Shown one piece after another: positions 1 through 11,418 of a DNA stretch of 64,000 bases (positions are counted from its first letter, which is position 1; each line of letters opens with the position of its first letter). Under the pieces are notes generated by a model that worked only from the letters and a program-made list of their open reading frames with translations, searched no databases and was not told the DNA's origin. The stretch is taken from assembly GCA_033439255.1 (NCBI GenBank), contig CM065880.1:62001-126000 (forward strand). Direction: 5' to 3'. The stretch comes from Hericium rajendrae. Its lineage: Eukaryota > Basidiomycota > Agaricomycetes > Russulales > Hericiaceae. A program made the position numbers and the translations under genes.

Positions 1-2
1 TC

Positions 3-2143
3 GAGTTCGGCCCAGACCAGTTGGCTGCGCAGGAAGACCTTAAGCAAGCGCTACTCGCATCACCCGCCCTGCGCGCGATAGATTACGAGTCTCCCACCTC
101 AGTGATCCTGGGCGTCGACACCTCCTATATTGCCATCGGTTACCTACTCTGTCAACAGGATGTGGACGACCCCAAAGTTCGCCGGTATGCCTGCTTCGGC
201 TCTATCGCCCTGAACGACCGTGAGGCGCGCTTCTCCCAACCAAAGCTGGAATTATATGGCCTATACCGGAGCCTTCGCGCACTCAAACTCTGGCTCATTG
301 GCGTTCGCAACCTGATTATCGAAGTCGACACCCGTTATATATCCGGCATGCTGAATAATCCCGATCTCGCCCCTAGTGCGTCCATGAACCGGTGGATCAT
401 CGGCATCCTCATGTTTCAATTTACCCTGGTCCACGTCCCTGGCGAGAAGCATGGGCCGGATGGCCTCTCCCGGCGCCGCCCCCAGGACGATGATGCGCCC
501 GAACCCGACGACGACTTCGACGACTGGGTCGACCGTGCTTATGGCTTTGTACACATAATAAATGTGCCTCGGATCGGCCACGACCGCCCTCAGCTGGCCC
601 AACAGCTCATCTCGACCAATGTCGCCGCCGGTGATTTTGTCACGCCTCCTCCACAAGACCACTTGGCGTCCTACGCAGACGTTCCAAGGTCCGAAAAATC
701 CCTCCTCACGGATGCCCGACTGCGCGCCGTCACCGACTTCCTGCTCCATCCGATCCGCCCTGACGGATTGACGGACCGGGAATACGCTCGCTTCCTGCGT
801 TATTGCCGCGACTTCTTCATGAAAGGTGGCCGCCTCTGGAAGCACGACAAGACAAATGCGCACAAACTAGTGCTCCCGCCGACCGGCCGCTGGGCTGCTC
901 TCGTTGAGACTCACGAGTCCGCGGGACACCGTGGCGTCGCCGCAACCGCCCTCCTGCTCGCGGTCCGTTTCTGGTGGCCTTTTATGGGCTCGGATGTCGC
1001 TTGGTTCGTCCGTTCGTGCCATATTTGCCAAGCGTTCCAGATCCGCAAAGTTCTTATCCTGCCAACGGTTGCGGTGCCCGCACCTTTATTTGCGAAAATG
1101 TACATGGATACCATGCACCTGCCGAAATCCAACAATATGCAATACCTGGTCCAAGGACGCTGCTCTGTGTCCCACTTTCCCGAATGGCGCATGCTGCGCA
1201 AAGAACGCAGCGAGCACATTGCTGATTGGATTTACCAAGACATCTTGTGCCGCTGGGGTATGCTCACCGAAATCGTGTCCGACAACGGCGGCCCGTTCGT
1301 TAAAGCCTTGACGCAGCTGGAAAAGAAGTACCACATCCGGCATATCCGCATCTCGGGCTATAACTCGAGAGCCAACGGCATCGCTGAGCGTGTACACTTT
1401 GACGTACGCCAAGCCCTGATCAAGGCCGCCGACGGCGTGGAGAAGAATTGGAGCTACTCAGCCCACTCCGTGTTCTGGTCGGAACGTATCACCATCCGCC
1501 GGCGCATGGGCTGTTCCCCATACTTCGCGGTAACCGGTACGCACCCCCTGATGCCGCTCGATATCGCTGAAGCCACCTACCTGCTACCGCTGCCCGAGGC
1601 GATCTTGTCCTCTACCGACCTGATCGCCTCCCGCGCTCTTGCCCTGCAGAAGCATCAAAAGGACCTTCAGCGACTTCACAGCCGCGTCTACGAGGCCCGC
1701 CTCCAGGCAGCACGAAAATTCGAACTGGAACATGAACGCACGATCCGCGACTTTGACTTTCGCCGCGGCGAACTGGTACTTGTCCGCAATTCCGCGTACA
1801 GCACCAGCCATTCCCGGAAGACCAAACCGCGCTACCTAGGCCGTACCTCGTCCTCGGCCGCAACAAGGGGCGTGCTTACCTCTTGTGTGAGCTCGACGGT
1901 ACGTTATTCGACCGGCCCACCGCAGCCTACCGCGTTGTCCCGTATTTCGCCCGTACCATCCTCGATCACCCGCCATTGGAAGATTTCCTCGATGTCGGCA
2001 TCGAGCAGTTTGAACGTTTACTCGCCTCCACCGTCACAGATCCGGATGACGAAACCGCCGGCAGCGACCTCGGCGAATTCGACAGGTCCCGACCAAGTTT
2101 GCCCGCGGCGTCCTCTGACCACTCGACTAGCGAGGAGGACTGA
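3..2143 (+). pseudogene. pol: gypsy pol polyprotein, RNase H-integrase part, frameshifted near its end
   Basis: The frame is open at the left edge, so reverse transcriptase lies upstream. In order: an RNase H-like domain of retroelement type (about residues 20-150, starting in a VDTSYIAIGYLLCQQ segment), an HHCC integrase zinc finger (about 298-340, ending CHIC), and an integrase core with the DDE residues in YMDTMH, SDNGGPF and NGIAER. After KPRYLG (about base 1840) the open frame turns to low-complexity sequence, while protein-like coding continues one frame over to a stop at 2141-2143. This points to loss of one base. The element is probably not autonomous. The identification is firm; the frameshift could in principle be a sequencing error. 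Confidence 0.85.
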
Positions 2144-2154
2144 GGGCAGTCCAT

Positions 2155-2171
2155 TTTTCAGTTAGGGGGAG
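2155..2171 (+). repeat. polypurine-tract-like motif, copy 1
   Basis: The 17 bases TTTTCAGTTAGGGGGAG lie 12 bases after the pol stop and recur exactly at 5622-5638. In gypsy elements a purine run of this kind primes plus-strand synthesis next to the 3' LTR. Here the following sequence (TAGAGGCC) does not look like an LTR start, so this copy may be internal. Confidence 0.6.
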
Positions 2172-2599
2172 TAGAGGCCGTCAGTCAAGCGTGTCGACGA
2201 CCTTGGACGCCCCACCAATACCCACATGCACGAAATAAATCTATTGTTACTTGCATTTCGACAAACTCGCCTTGGGCGATCTTCATACCATCCACCACTC
2301 AGATTTTACCTTCACCAATCGTATAGGCCCTGACAAGATCGCCTGGGGCGACTTTGTTTCTTTCTGGTTTTCCCCTTTAGATTCACACAGGTTCAGACTT
2401 CAAGATGGGCTCCCATTCGGCAGGAGCAACGATACAGTAGGACTCGGCGTCCCGATTACGAGCGACCTATAGTAAAAAGCCGGGCCTAAGGCCCGGGCAA
2501 CACAAAACGTATGCGACAACTTCCACGACGACAAAACAAGATAGCAAATTTAAAAGGGGAGGGTCTTTCCCTCCCCGCGCAAAGCGACAGCCCCGCTCG
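2172..2599. other. non-coding gap with short palindrome
   Basis: I see no gene between the pol end and the first opposite-strand gene. A plus-strand AATAAA lies at 2234-2239. A perfect 7-base stem with a TAA loop (CCGGGCC/GGCCCGG) lies at 2480-2496, just past the 3' end of the leftward gene. It could mark that transcript's 3' region. Function is unproven. Confidence 0.5.
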
Positions 2600-4385
2600 T
2601 CAGGAGTCAGCCGGCACGACTTCCTCTGACGCGGCCACCTCAGCGACAGGAGCCGCCGTCGGCTCCAACGGCTCACCAGGACCCTCGACCGAAGGAACGG
2701 GGGACTCCCTCGCAAGCGGGCGCGAAGACGGACCCGCGGTGGGACTCACCGCGGCCTCCTCCTCTGCGTCGCTAGCGGCGTCCGCAGGCTCGTCCTTCGC
2801 GACCTTGCCCTCTTCATCCACCTCCGCCGCGATATACTCGCCGCGCGTGCCCGTATAGAGGGCTGTGACGAGCCTCTTGACGGCGAGGATCTGGCCGTGG
2901 TTCGACATGCGTTGGAGGTACAAACCAACGAGCTGCCGCTCGGTCTCCGCGAGCAGGGTGCGGCGGAGCGACGAATCGCGCGGAATGCACGCGTAGGGGT
3001 CGACGTAGTCCCAGGCCCCTGGACGGAAGCCGTCGGAGACCGGGAACGGAAGGCGAGATGCGAGCGCCTCGAACGGGGCTGTAGGACGGTCACCCGGTCA
3101 GCAAACGCGTAGCAACAGTGGGGTAGCGACTTACGGAGCGCGCCCGCGGAGTCTGGTATCCCCGGCAAGACCACGGGGGAGTCGGTCACCTGATCGCGAC
3201 CAGAAGAAGCCGCGGCGGCGCGCGTGGCAACGGGATCCACGACGGGCACGCCCATCCGCGTCAGATGCGCGTTGAGGTCGACACAGGCGAGGCAGGAAGT
3301 GCGCTTCTCGCTGCACTCGCAGCATCGCTCGTGCTTCGTGCGCCCGACGTTCTTCGCAGGGAGGACCCAGCGGAGGCACTCCTTGCCCTCGTTGATGCAC
3401 GCGGTGCACCACTGCTCGGGCAGGCACTACGCAAACAGAAAATTAGCGTCGAGCACAGGTGGAGGAGATGGGTACTTACCGGACCCCACTTCTCATCGGG
3501 CTCCTTGGCCTTGGCCTTCCCTTTCCCCTCGTTCGCAGCGACGGCGCCAGCCGGCCCCGTACGCGCCCTCTTCGCCGGTGGGGGCACTTCGACAATCTCG
3601 TCCCCCGCCTCCTCCTCCTCGACAGGTGCTACGGCCTTGCGCTTGGCCGCGCGAGTCGCGGCGGACACTGGAGCGTCCAGAGCCGGGTCTACGTCCCGCT
3701 CGGCGGACGCGTCTACGACACCGGTGGCGGTCAACAGGGCGGCGACTTCGAGGCGGTCTTGCTCACCGGTCTGCGAGCGGGGCTGCGACGGAGCCCTGGT
3801 GCGCATGGAAGACGAGGCCTGCGGGGTCTCGTTGGTTGGCGCGGCTGCCCTTTTACCCTTAGGGGGCCCTGTCTTGCGCGTTGAAACGGGCGCGACCTGC
3901 GCGGGCCCCTTGCCCTTGGGTGTCGCGGCCGCGAGCGGGGTGTCGTCGTCGCTCTCCTCGAGCTCGTCGGTCTCCCGGTCCTCTGTCTCGGTCGGGTCTT
4001 CGGGGGGCTCGAAGACGTCGAGCACCTTGGCACCCCACTTGCGGTCGGACTTCAGCTCGAGGCGGCTGAAGACTACACGGGCGTCGGCGATCCCGCGACG
4101 GAAGAAATCGTTGTCGAGGTGGGTCGGTCGACCTCAAGAGAGGGCCCTGTCAGGAGTGGTGGTCAGCGGGGACGGAAGCAAAATGTGCGCCGGCGGACTC
4201 ACCAAGCAACTGGCAACCTGGGTGATCCACTCTGCCCAGACATTGCTGGGGTCGCCTTCGCGCGGGTGGCCTGACCCGAAGAGGCGTTCGAGAGCCTGAA
4301 TACCCTTGGGGCGGTTGTCGACGTACGCGCGAGCCATGGGAGACGAGGTGCTGAGGAGCGAGTCGCCTTGCAACTCAGTGTTCAT
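2600..4385 (-). pseudogene. cysteine-rich spliced gene on the opposite strand of the gypsy element
   Basis: I do not recognise the family. Reading leftward, a first exon starts MNTELQGD and ends near WITQVASCL before a GTGAGT donor. A second carries an acidic, low-complexity middle (P/E/D and K-rich, NLS-like KRKAV). After an intron at about 3428-3479 (GTAAGT...GCGTAG) comes a cysteine cluster (CLPEQWCTACINEGKEC, then CCECSEKRTSCLAC) that looks like a zinc-binding module. A further intron (about 3069-3134) leads to an acidic tail with stop at 2600. The first and second exons do not join in frame at any good splice site, so this copy probably carries a frameshift. The layout (acidic region plus Cys cluster) suggests a nucleic-acid-binding protein, but that is inference. 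Confidence 0.5.
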
Positions 4386-4690
4386 AAGGACTCCGCGACA
4401 AGACGGAAGCGCCTGGCGAATTGCCTCCGGAGAAGCCCCCGCGTACAGGTAGCTTCGCAGCTTCGCGCAGAAGCCCGCGACGCGGGCACCCGGCCAAAAC
4501 AGCTGTCGCTTCGGACTCAATCAGGATCTCAGGCCCCGATTGGCGCCCATTTGTCATTTCAGCCGCGTCTCGCGAACAGGAAGCCTATTCAACGACGGGC
4601 AAGTCCCACAGACAGCATAGTGCGCCTTGGCACCAGAATAGTTCAATTGAGCAGCGAGGCATGCTCGCCACCAGCGTACATTGTACTATA

Positions 4691-5443
4691 CTAATCCGCG
4701 GCCCCTCCCGCGACCCTGTCACGGGCGCCCTCCTCATCTGCTCGGTAGGGCGGAAGCCGCAGCAGCTCGGCCAAGTCGAGTGCCTCCGCCACTAGGCGGT
4801 GCATCGTCTCTAGCTCATGCAGATCCTCGCTCACCTCTCCCCCGGCGTCTTCCCATGGCAACTCCGGCGTGGAGACCGCTTGATGCAGCCTGGCGAACAA
4901 CGGCTCCAGAGCCCGCTTGCAGGCCTCCGCGTCTATGACGTCATACTGGTACTTGCGGCAGGTGATATCGATTTCCTCCAGGGCCACCGCGCGGCGCGTC
5001 TCCCACAGCTCGGACTCGGCCACGGACAGGCGGTCCGCGGCATCTACCTGATGGTGCTCCAGGGAATCGAGCCACTCGCGCTTCAGCGACGGCATGAGGT
5101 ACCAACCCCAGTCGAGCCAACGGCGGACTTTCCCGGACGCGCGGGCGGCCTCGGACAGGAAGTGGTCCGACATCTGCGTGATGTCATCCTGCAGACCCAC
5201 GTCGATGGCACCAGCGTAGCGCTGGTAGTCCTTCTGGAGTCCCGAGAATTAGCAGGTACACAACAACGCCGCAAGCGAGCTTGGACGTACTACGGCGACC
5301 ATGAGGTCTCGACCCCAGATCTCGCGTTCCCGGATGACCGCGTCGTGCTTGGACAGCGTGGACGCATCGAGCGGGGTCCACGAGCGCTCCGCAAGGAGCC
5401 AGGTCACTTTCTGGCAGAAGACTTGATCAAGGAAGGTGTTCAT
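4691..5443 (-). CDS. unknown two-exon protein on the opposite strand of the gypsy element
   Basis: Two exons join cleanly. MNTFLDQVFCQKVTW to GRDLMVAV is spliced over a GTACGT...CTCCAG intron (about 5223-5278) to KDYQRYAGAIDVGLQDD, giving about 245 residues. The protein is hydrophilic, helical and rich in acidic residues, with tryptophans in RRWLDWGWY and possible coiled-coil in the second half. There is no membrane segment and no family I can name. A TATA box (5508-5514) sits about 65 bases upstream of the ATG. The start shares MNT with the next gene downstream (4385), so the two may be tandem relatives or a pair expressed from the element's far strand. Confidence 0.55.
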
Positions 5444-5507
5444 CGGGACAAGACTGCCGGGCGCGAAGATGGCTCGGAGTTGAGTGCCCTCCCGGGGCGT
5501 AGATGCC

Positions 5508-5514
5508 TTTTATA
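5508..5514 (-). promoter_or_regulatory. TATA box of the opposite-strand gene
   Basis: CCTATAAAAGGC on the minus strand is a near-consensus TATA box. It lies about 65 bases before the ATG at 5443, a normal distance for a fungal core promoter, and supports active leftward transcription inside the element. Confidence 0.55.
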
Positions 5515-5600
5515 GGCTCGCTGCAGCACACCCGCCCAGGGCGCCGTCGCACAATCAGCTTCACGCATGTCCGCGCCCGAATCCCTCGTGGGGCTCCAGA

Positions 5601-5638
5601 TTAGACTACGGAGAGTCTAAATTTTCAGTTAGGGGGAG
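5601..5638 (+). repeat. hairpin plus polypurine tract, copy 2
   Basis: A perfect 7-base inverted repeat (TTAGACT/AGTCTAA, 6-base loop, 5601-5620) directly precedes the second exact copy of the 17-base tract (5622-5638). The bases AATGATGTGCCC follow, so this copy is placed as expected for the primer of plus-strand synthesis at a 3' LTR. Confidence 0.6.
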
Positions 5639-5640
5639 AA

Positions 5641-6610
5641 TGATGTGCCCTTTAGTGCGCCTTGCAACGGCATTGCCCACTCCCCGCCTCCTTGCCCGTC
5701 CCGCTTCACTTCACCTCCGCCGCACCAAGTCCGCCCACCGCGACGTTGCTCCCCGCACAGGACAAGCGCCCCCACGGGTTCGGGACCGACCGGGTCGGAC
5801 TAAAGCCGGTGTCCCGTGGTCCGATGCACCGAACGGGCAGGAGATCAACCGGCCGGACGAGTCAGCGGCACAGGAACAGAAGCGCGCCCAGAGAACCAGC
5901 CGGCTCAATCAACGCGCCCTCGAACGCCCACACGCCCCCGGATCACGAGCGGCGCCCGCGACAGTGCGTTACTGACGTCATCCCAGCCATTCCAGCTCGA
6001 CGTGCCCGCCGTTCCCGACGCATGCCCCGGGCGACGTTGTAAGGCGGCACCTTTGATTCGTTCGTACCACGCGCACGCCCTCTGCCCTGCACGGGCCGAG
6101 CCGCAACGACTCCACTCGCCAAGGGACCCGGAGCAGGCAGGATCAGGAAGGAATTGGAGATTGGGTCGGTCAGCAGAAGGTTGTCGTAGGAAGTCACGCC
6201 GGGCCGCCAGAGGCGGCCTTGCCCATTTGTACCGTAGCTACTGACTTAGAGAATCAGAACGGAATCTGCCTTTTTCCCCTCAGTGGTCAGATCTCACAAA
6301 GCCCGCCGTTTGACGTTCTCACCCCAGTCTCTAAGCACGTCTCAGACGTAGCTCTTCTCACTTTCTCGTGTCGCTCATCATATTCGTCGTACTCGTCGCC
6401 GCGCCGTTATCTACAAGCCGTATCACCTAAGACCCGTGAGTCTTGTCGTACCGTCATCGTCCCTAGCAGAGCCGTGTCGGAAGTCGCCCGCGCGCAGCAA
6501 GCTCGCCCTCCGCGGCCTTGCTCCCCTACCCGTAGTACGATCACCCGTCAGCTACACGTCTCGGCGCTCCCCTCTTGAGATACTTGGTCCCCTCGCACCC
6601 CCCGGTACAC
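5641..6610 (+). repeat. probable 3' LTR of the gypsy element
   Basis: Starts TGATGTGCCC two bases after the polypurine tract and contains no convincing coding sequence. It is about 1 kb long if it ends before the minisatellite. The CA end and the target-site duplication cannot be fixed because the 5' LTR is outside the window; possible ends lie between about 6.3 and 6.66 kb. Confidence 0.5.
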
Positions 6611-6660
6611 TGTTGGTTTTGGTTTTGGCTGCCGCCTCCATTCCCAGGGTACACACATCA

Positions 6661-7275
6661 ACGACTCCATCTCTCTTCACGTTGTCGATGGTGTCAGATG
6701 ACTCCAGCTCTTCTTCACATTGTCGATGGTGTCGATAGTGTCGGATGACTCCATCTCTCTTGACGTTGTCGATGGTGTCAGATAACTCCAGCTCTTCTTC
6801 ACATTGTCAATGGTGTTGATAGTGTCAGATGACTCCATCTCTCTTGACGTTGTCGATGGTGTCAGACAACTCCATCTCTCTTCATGTTGTCAATGGTGTC
6901 AGATGACTCCACCTCTCTTCACATTGTCGATAGTGTCAGATGACTCCAGCTCTTCTTCACGTTGTCGATGGTGTTGACAGTGTCAGACGACTCCACTTCT
7001 CTTCACGTTGTCGATGGTGTCGATAGTGTCAGACAACTCTATCTCTCTTCACATTGTCGATGGTGTGGAATGACTCCAGCTCTCTTGACATTGTTGATGA
7101 TGTCAGACAACTCTATCTCTCTTGATGTTGTCGATAGTATCAGATGACTCCAGCTCTCTTGATGTTGTTGATGGTGTCTGATGACTTTTGATATTGTCGA
7201 TAGTGTCAGACAACTTTACCTCTCTTAATAGTGTTAGATAATTGCACTTTTCTTGACATTGTTGATGATGTTGGA
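6661..7275 (+). repeat. minisatellite, about 16 copies of a 37-base unit
   Basis: The unit reads roughly GATGACTCCATCTCTCTTGA followed by CGTTGTCGATGGTGTCA. Some copies are 46-47 bases because they carry an extra GATAGTGTC-type block. Left copies are GC-balanced, while right copies carry progressively more T for C and lose parts of the unit. The unit length is not a multiple of three, so it is not a coding repeat. It lies at the boundary between the LTR and the AT-rich transposon. Confidence 0.8.
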
Positions 7276-7742
7276 TGATTCAATTATTAGGATAATGATC
7301 TTTCTAATAAATATCTTTACAAAGTCTGTCAAATATAAGAAAGATAACAAAGAGAAGTAAAAGAATCAAATGTATTGGTGCAGTACCTACTAGACAAGAA
7401 AAAAAGCTGAAACATACATTTTTACTACTAAAGACAAAACAGAGCAGATGAGAGAAAATGATAGCTAAAAATATAATAGGAAAGTAGAAGAATTGAATAA
7501 ATAAAAGGCTCTCTTATCAAAGATAGTTCAAAATCAAAGTTTGAGCATATCAAGTATTGTACAAGATAATCATATTGGAAAGTAGATCATTGCTAGTACA
7601 AATAAATAAATAAAAAAAAGGTTGTATAAATATGAAAGTCACTAGCAAATGAAGAATATATTGTATAAGTTTGATGTAATGAAGAGAAAAAATGAAACAA
7701 CGTACATGGTGAAGCTAAAATATATATTATTAATCTCAATCA
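7276..7742. other. AT-rich non-coding stretch
   Basis: Strongly AT-rich sequence downstream of the transposase stop. I see no gene. It probably belongs to the 3' side of the transposon; no clear terminal inverted repeat could be found by eye. Confidence 0.5.
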
Positions 7743-10700
7743 TTACTCCAAGTCATCATCCTCCTCATCTTCATCTATGACTTCACGTTCTTCTGGTGAT
7801 AATGAATCTAATCCAGGATATTTTCTGAGAATATGTATTGTGTCATTTGTATATGACCATAGTCCAACCAGATTTGATATATCTGATGTACGTATAACTG
7901 CAATATCTGATGACCATTTTCCTTGCCACTGATTAAATATTTCTTTGGTCTCTATCAATGGATGATAAACACATAGAACATCATTACTATTAGTTTTTTC
8001 TACTTGATAGAAGCAGATAGCTTCTCCAAATAATGGATCAGTAGAATTCTGCTGTTTTCCTTCAAAATATCGAGCAGACCTTGTAACTGAACTTCGACCA
8101 TTCTCAAACAAATAGCTTCGTAAGGTAGTATTATCCTTCAAGAAAAATTTTGCCCATCTTTTTATAGGAAGATCTGATTTTAAAGTTAAAGATAAAAATT
8201 GACAAATAGCTTGAAGATGGTCATGCAATGGTGAATTGATATTTTTGCTCTCTTTTTTGGTAATTTTAATCTCAGTAAATGGCAAGCCTACTTTTTTACA
8301 TTTTTTAATATTTGTAAATGAGTATGGAAGTTGAAATTTATATGAGAAAAGTTCAGGATAGCTTATTGAAAGCAGTTTTATCAGCTCTCGTTCAAATATA
8401 ATATTTGCTAAATTTGCAAATGGTGCTTTTTTTGATCGTATTAAACGTCCAAGTTCTCCAATCATCTTTTCACAAGTTGCTTGTGATCCAAGTCTAATAT
8501 TGCCATACCAAAATATATGAATAGGTATATGTATAAGTTGAAATACACATAATCGAAAATGTGAAACTCATTCTGGATTGTCTCCAACATATAACTTTTG
8601 AAATCCTCTTAAAAATCTAATAATTCTGTTATGTAAAGATCTTATGTCTGCTTCTGATCTTGGCTTAAGAAGCATAGCATACTCAATAATTTCTACAAAT
8701 TGTGCAAAATTGTGCAAAACATTGATATTAATATTAAGTTCTATCATAATTGGTATAAGATACCAATGCATAATTGCCATCCATTCATAAATTTTATATT
8801 GACTTTGTCGTTTTTCATACACATTACGAACTGGACCACAAAATGCAGCTGGAAGTGTGGAAACTCCTTCAGCTATAAATGATCCAATTAGTTTAGCTTT
8901 TTCTTCAGAAAGATGAACAATTTCTGATGCTAAGGTAAGAGTTACCCAAAGGTCCCATAGAAATGCCATAATATTTTCATAGAATAAATGAAATGGATCA
9001 ATTGGAAAGTAACTTGGATGAGTAAAAGCTTTACTTGTAGCACATAAGGGAGCTCGTGCTACACCTGTCTCTTTAGAAATGATATTACGTTCTTTTTTAG
9101 TTGTAGCTAAATCAAGCTTAGTAATTGTATCAAAATATTCATCTAATGTTCTTTTTGGTAAATTTTTTAAATCATATTCAGGACGATCTGGATTATATTT
9201 ATCTTTTTCTGGATGTGCTAGTGGATAATATTGATATTTTGCTCCCATACTACTTCTTGCACCATGGACCATACTAAAACGGTCACCATGAAATGCAGAA
9301 TGACCAGACATTCCACTTAATTTAGCTGATCCTAACATATCACCTAATACCATGCAAATATATGCATGAGTTGTAAAATATGAGGAATCTATAGCATCCC
9401 AAATCCAGATTCCTTCACTGCACATTGCCATCTCTTGAAATAGTGGCCAACAAAAGGACTCTATATTTCCAGGTACAGTAGGACCTGGAATTGCAAAAGA
9501 TACAATTATATGTTTAGATTTGTATCTTAGTTCAGGTGGTAGATTAAGCAACTGAAGAAGGAGTATCCATGTATCAGAGTTTTTTTTCATAGTTAACTGT
9601 GCACCATCAGTTGACAAAGCAAATGCAACATCTTGCTGATTTTTAAATAATCCCATTCTTTCATAATGCTGCTTATGAATTCGAGAATCACAAAAATCAG
9701 AATATCTACTAGCTACTTCTGTTAGATGAAGTGCTTTCTGCAAACATTTATCACGATGACGCATAAGTTCTGAAGTTTCTACATTTCCATATAATGCTTT
9801 AATTGTAGGTATAACAGGTAAAATCATCATTTTATCTTGAGCTTGCTTGTTTAGTCTACTAGAGGCTTGATACCTAGGCTGTCCACAAACTTTTTTGCCT
9901 CGAATATAAGGACACACAGTAAGCTCTTTAAATTGTCCAACATATGCTATACAGCTATTGAGACATATATCAATTAAATTTGGATACAGTTCAGTTAGAC
10001 CTCTTGCAAGCTTTCTTACTTTATGCAAAGATAATATTTCAATCTTTGATATTGCCTGCAAGATATCTCTATATTCATTATAGGCATCTACCATGCCATT
10101 GGTCTTTTTCTAGGTAATATAATGGATAAAACTCCATTTTTCTGATTCTTCTAGTTCAGGTTTTTGAGGTGCAAGCTCTGGACATTTTGGTTTTTGATAA
10201 CCATCTAGCAGCTGTTCTTTTAGTAACTGTAGTGATTTAGGTAATGGCAAAGGCTCCATAGATACATTATAAGCTGCATCATGATCTGAAATATGATCTA
10301 AGCTCTCTTCAAATTTTTCATTTGAGCTTTGATCTAGACTTATGTCTGAACTTTGATCTAGATTTGTATCTGAGCCTTCATCCATATTTTCATCTGAGTC
10401 CTCATTTAAATTTTTATCTGAGCTCTTATCTGAATTTTCTTCTGAGCTATCATATAAATTTTCTTCTGAGCTATTTGCAATTTCCATTTGCAAGTCTGAA
10501 GTATTATCTGGAATTTCAGGCATAGTGTCTCCACCCCAGTATTGATCAGAATCAGGAGTGTCATCATCAATTAGATTCATACTTTCAATAGCAGCACTAG
10601 CAGCAGTAGCATCAAAAGCAATAGCACCAGCAGAAGTAGCACCAGCAGGTATAGCACCAGCAGGAATAGCAGCAGGAGCATCAGCAGCAGTAGCATCAGC

Positions 10701-11418
10701 AGCAGTAGCATCAGCAGCAGTAGCATCAGCAGCAGTAGCACCAGCAGCAGTAGCAGCAGCAGCAATATTCATGCTATGATCATCAGATTTAGAAAGAGCA
10801 TTTGAGATAGCATGCATAATATTATGCTCTGAATTGTCAATCATCATAGCATTTTCAAATGATTTATCATGATCATCAATATCCATAGCAAAAGATTCCT
10901 GAAAATCAGATACAGGCACAGTTGAAGAAGCACCTATGGCTTTGTAAAATTATTAGTCATTAAATGCATATACAGTCTTAAATCTTGAGTATTTGAACAT
11001 ACCTTGACTAACAGATCCTATTGCATTATAAAGTAAGTTTATATACTGATAATTTGAGAACATGACAACTCACCTGCATTAGTCCTTTGCTCATAACCAA
11101 GAGAAGAAGAAGTGACAATTACTTTTAGAAGAATCAACATGAATTATTGTGCTAATAATTAAGATTACTCACCACGGCTGCGAGAATGTTGTACAGACTT
11201 CTGACTCTGTTTGTCTTGCATGATAGTAACCAGACTCTCCTGAGTTCTCTTGATACAAAGCTGCAAGTGCTTGGCTAGATCTAGATCATTATGATTCTTA
11301 GTATCAAGTAGCTGGAGCTGTGCCTGATCATTTCGAAGGTGTTTCACAATAGTTTGCTCGGTACGAACTATGAAACCAGAAGAGACATGCGAGCATTTGT
11401 AACAGAAGCAATTTCTGT
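7743..11418 (-). pseudogene. Plavaka/CACTA-like (Tnp2-type) transposase with two in-frame stops
   Basis: A first exon (from 11418, MPSNHRNCFCYKCS, a Cys-rich DNA-binding start typical of Plavaka transposases) is followed by introns. Then comes one long frame running from about 10940 to 7743, broken only by TAG at 10110-10112 and TGA at 8568-8570. The core carries Tnp2-type motifs: LSTDGAQLTMKKNSD, IPGPTVPGN, SGMSGHSAFHGD and a C-terminal WYGNIRLGSQATCEKMIGEL that reads straight through the TGA. An Ala-rich repeat and an acidic Ser/Asp/Asn repeat lie N-terminal. Composition is far more AT-rich than all neighbours. The transposase would catalyse cut-and-paste movement; the stops make this copy probably inactive. 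Confidence 0.75.
10621..10770 (-). repeat. 15-base microsatellite encoding a poly-Ala/Asp tract
   Basis: Repeats of GCAGCAGTAGCATCA and variants. On the coding (minus) strand they give an alanine-rich run with ATAAD units in the N-terminal part of the transposase frame. Likely slippage-derived. Confidence 0.7.

Larger units (their letters stand above)
1..6640 (+). mobile_element. Ty3/gypsy LTR retrotransposon, 3' part
   Basis: The left window edge cuts into the pol gene of a Ty3/gypsy (Metaviridae-type) fungal retrotransposon. RNase H and integrase are followed by a polypurine tract, a 3.4 kb segment with two opposite-strand genes, a second identical polypurine tract, and sequence starting TGATGTGCCC that behaves like the 3' LTR. 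The second tract is two bases from this TG; the first is not followed by TG. I infer that everything up to about 6.6 kb is one element. An older gypsy copy with a separate insertion is the alternative. The right end is uncertain because no second LTR copy is in the window. Confidence 0.6.

Noticed and set aside
2480-2496. Bacterial-type terminator
   Set aside because: The stem lacks a T run in either direction and the genome is fungal; kept only as a palindrome.
3265-4299. Rightward ORF of 344 codons opposite the cysteine-rich gene
   Set aside because: Low-complexity Ser/Ala/Arg sequence that mirrors the acidic GC-rich minus-strand coding region; no family features.
6962-7147. Short ORF across the minisatellite
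   Set aside because: The 37-base unit shifts frame every copy, so the apparent peptide repeat is not conserved coding.
6661-7275. CRISPR-like array
   Set aside because: Units run head to tail without unique spacers, and the host is eukaryotic; it is a minisatellite.
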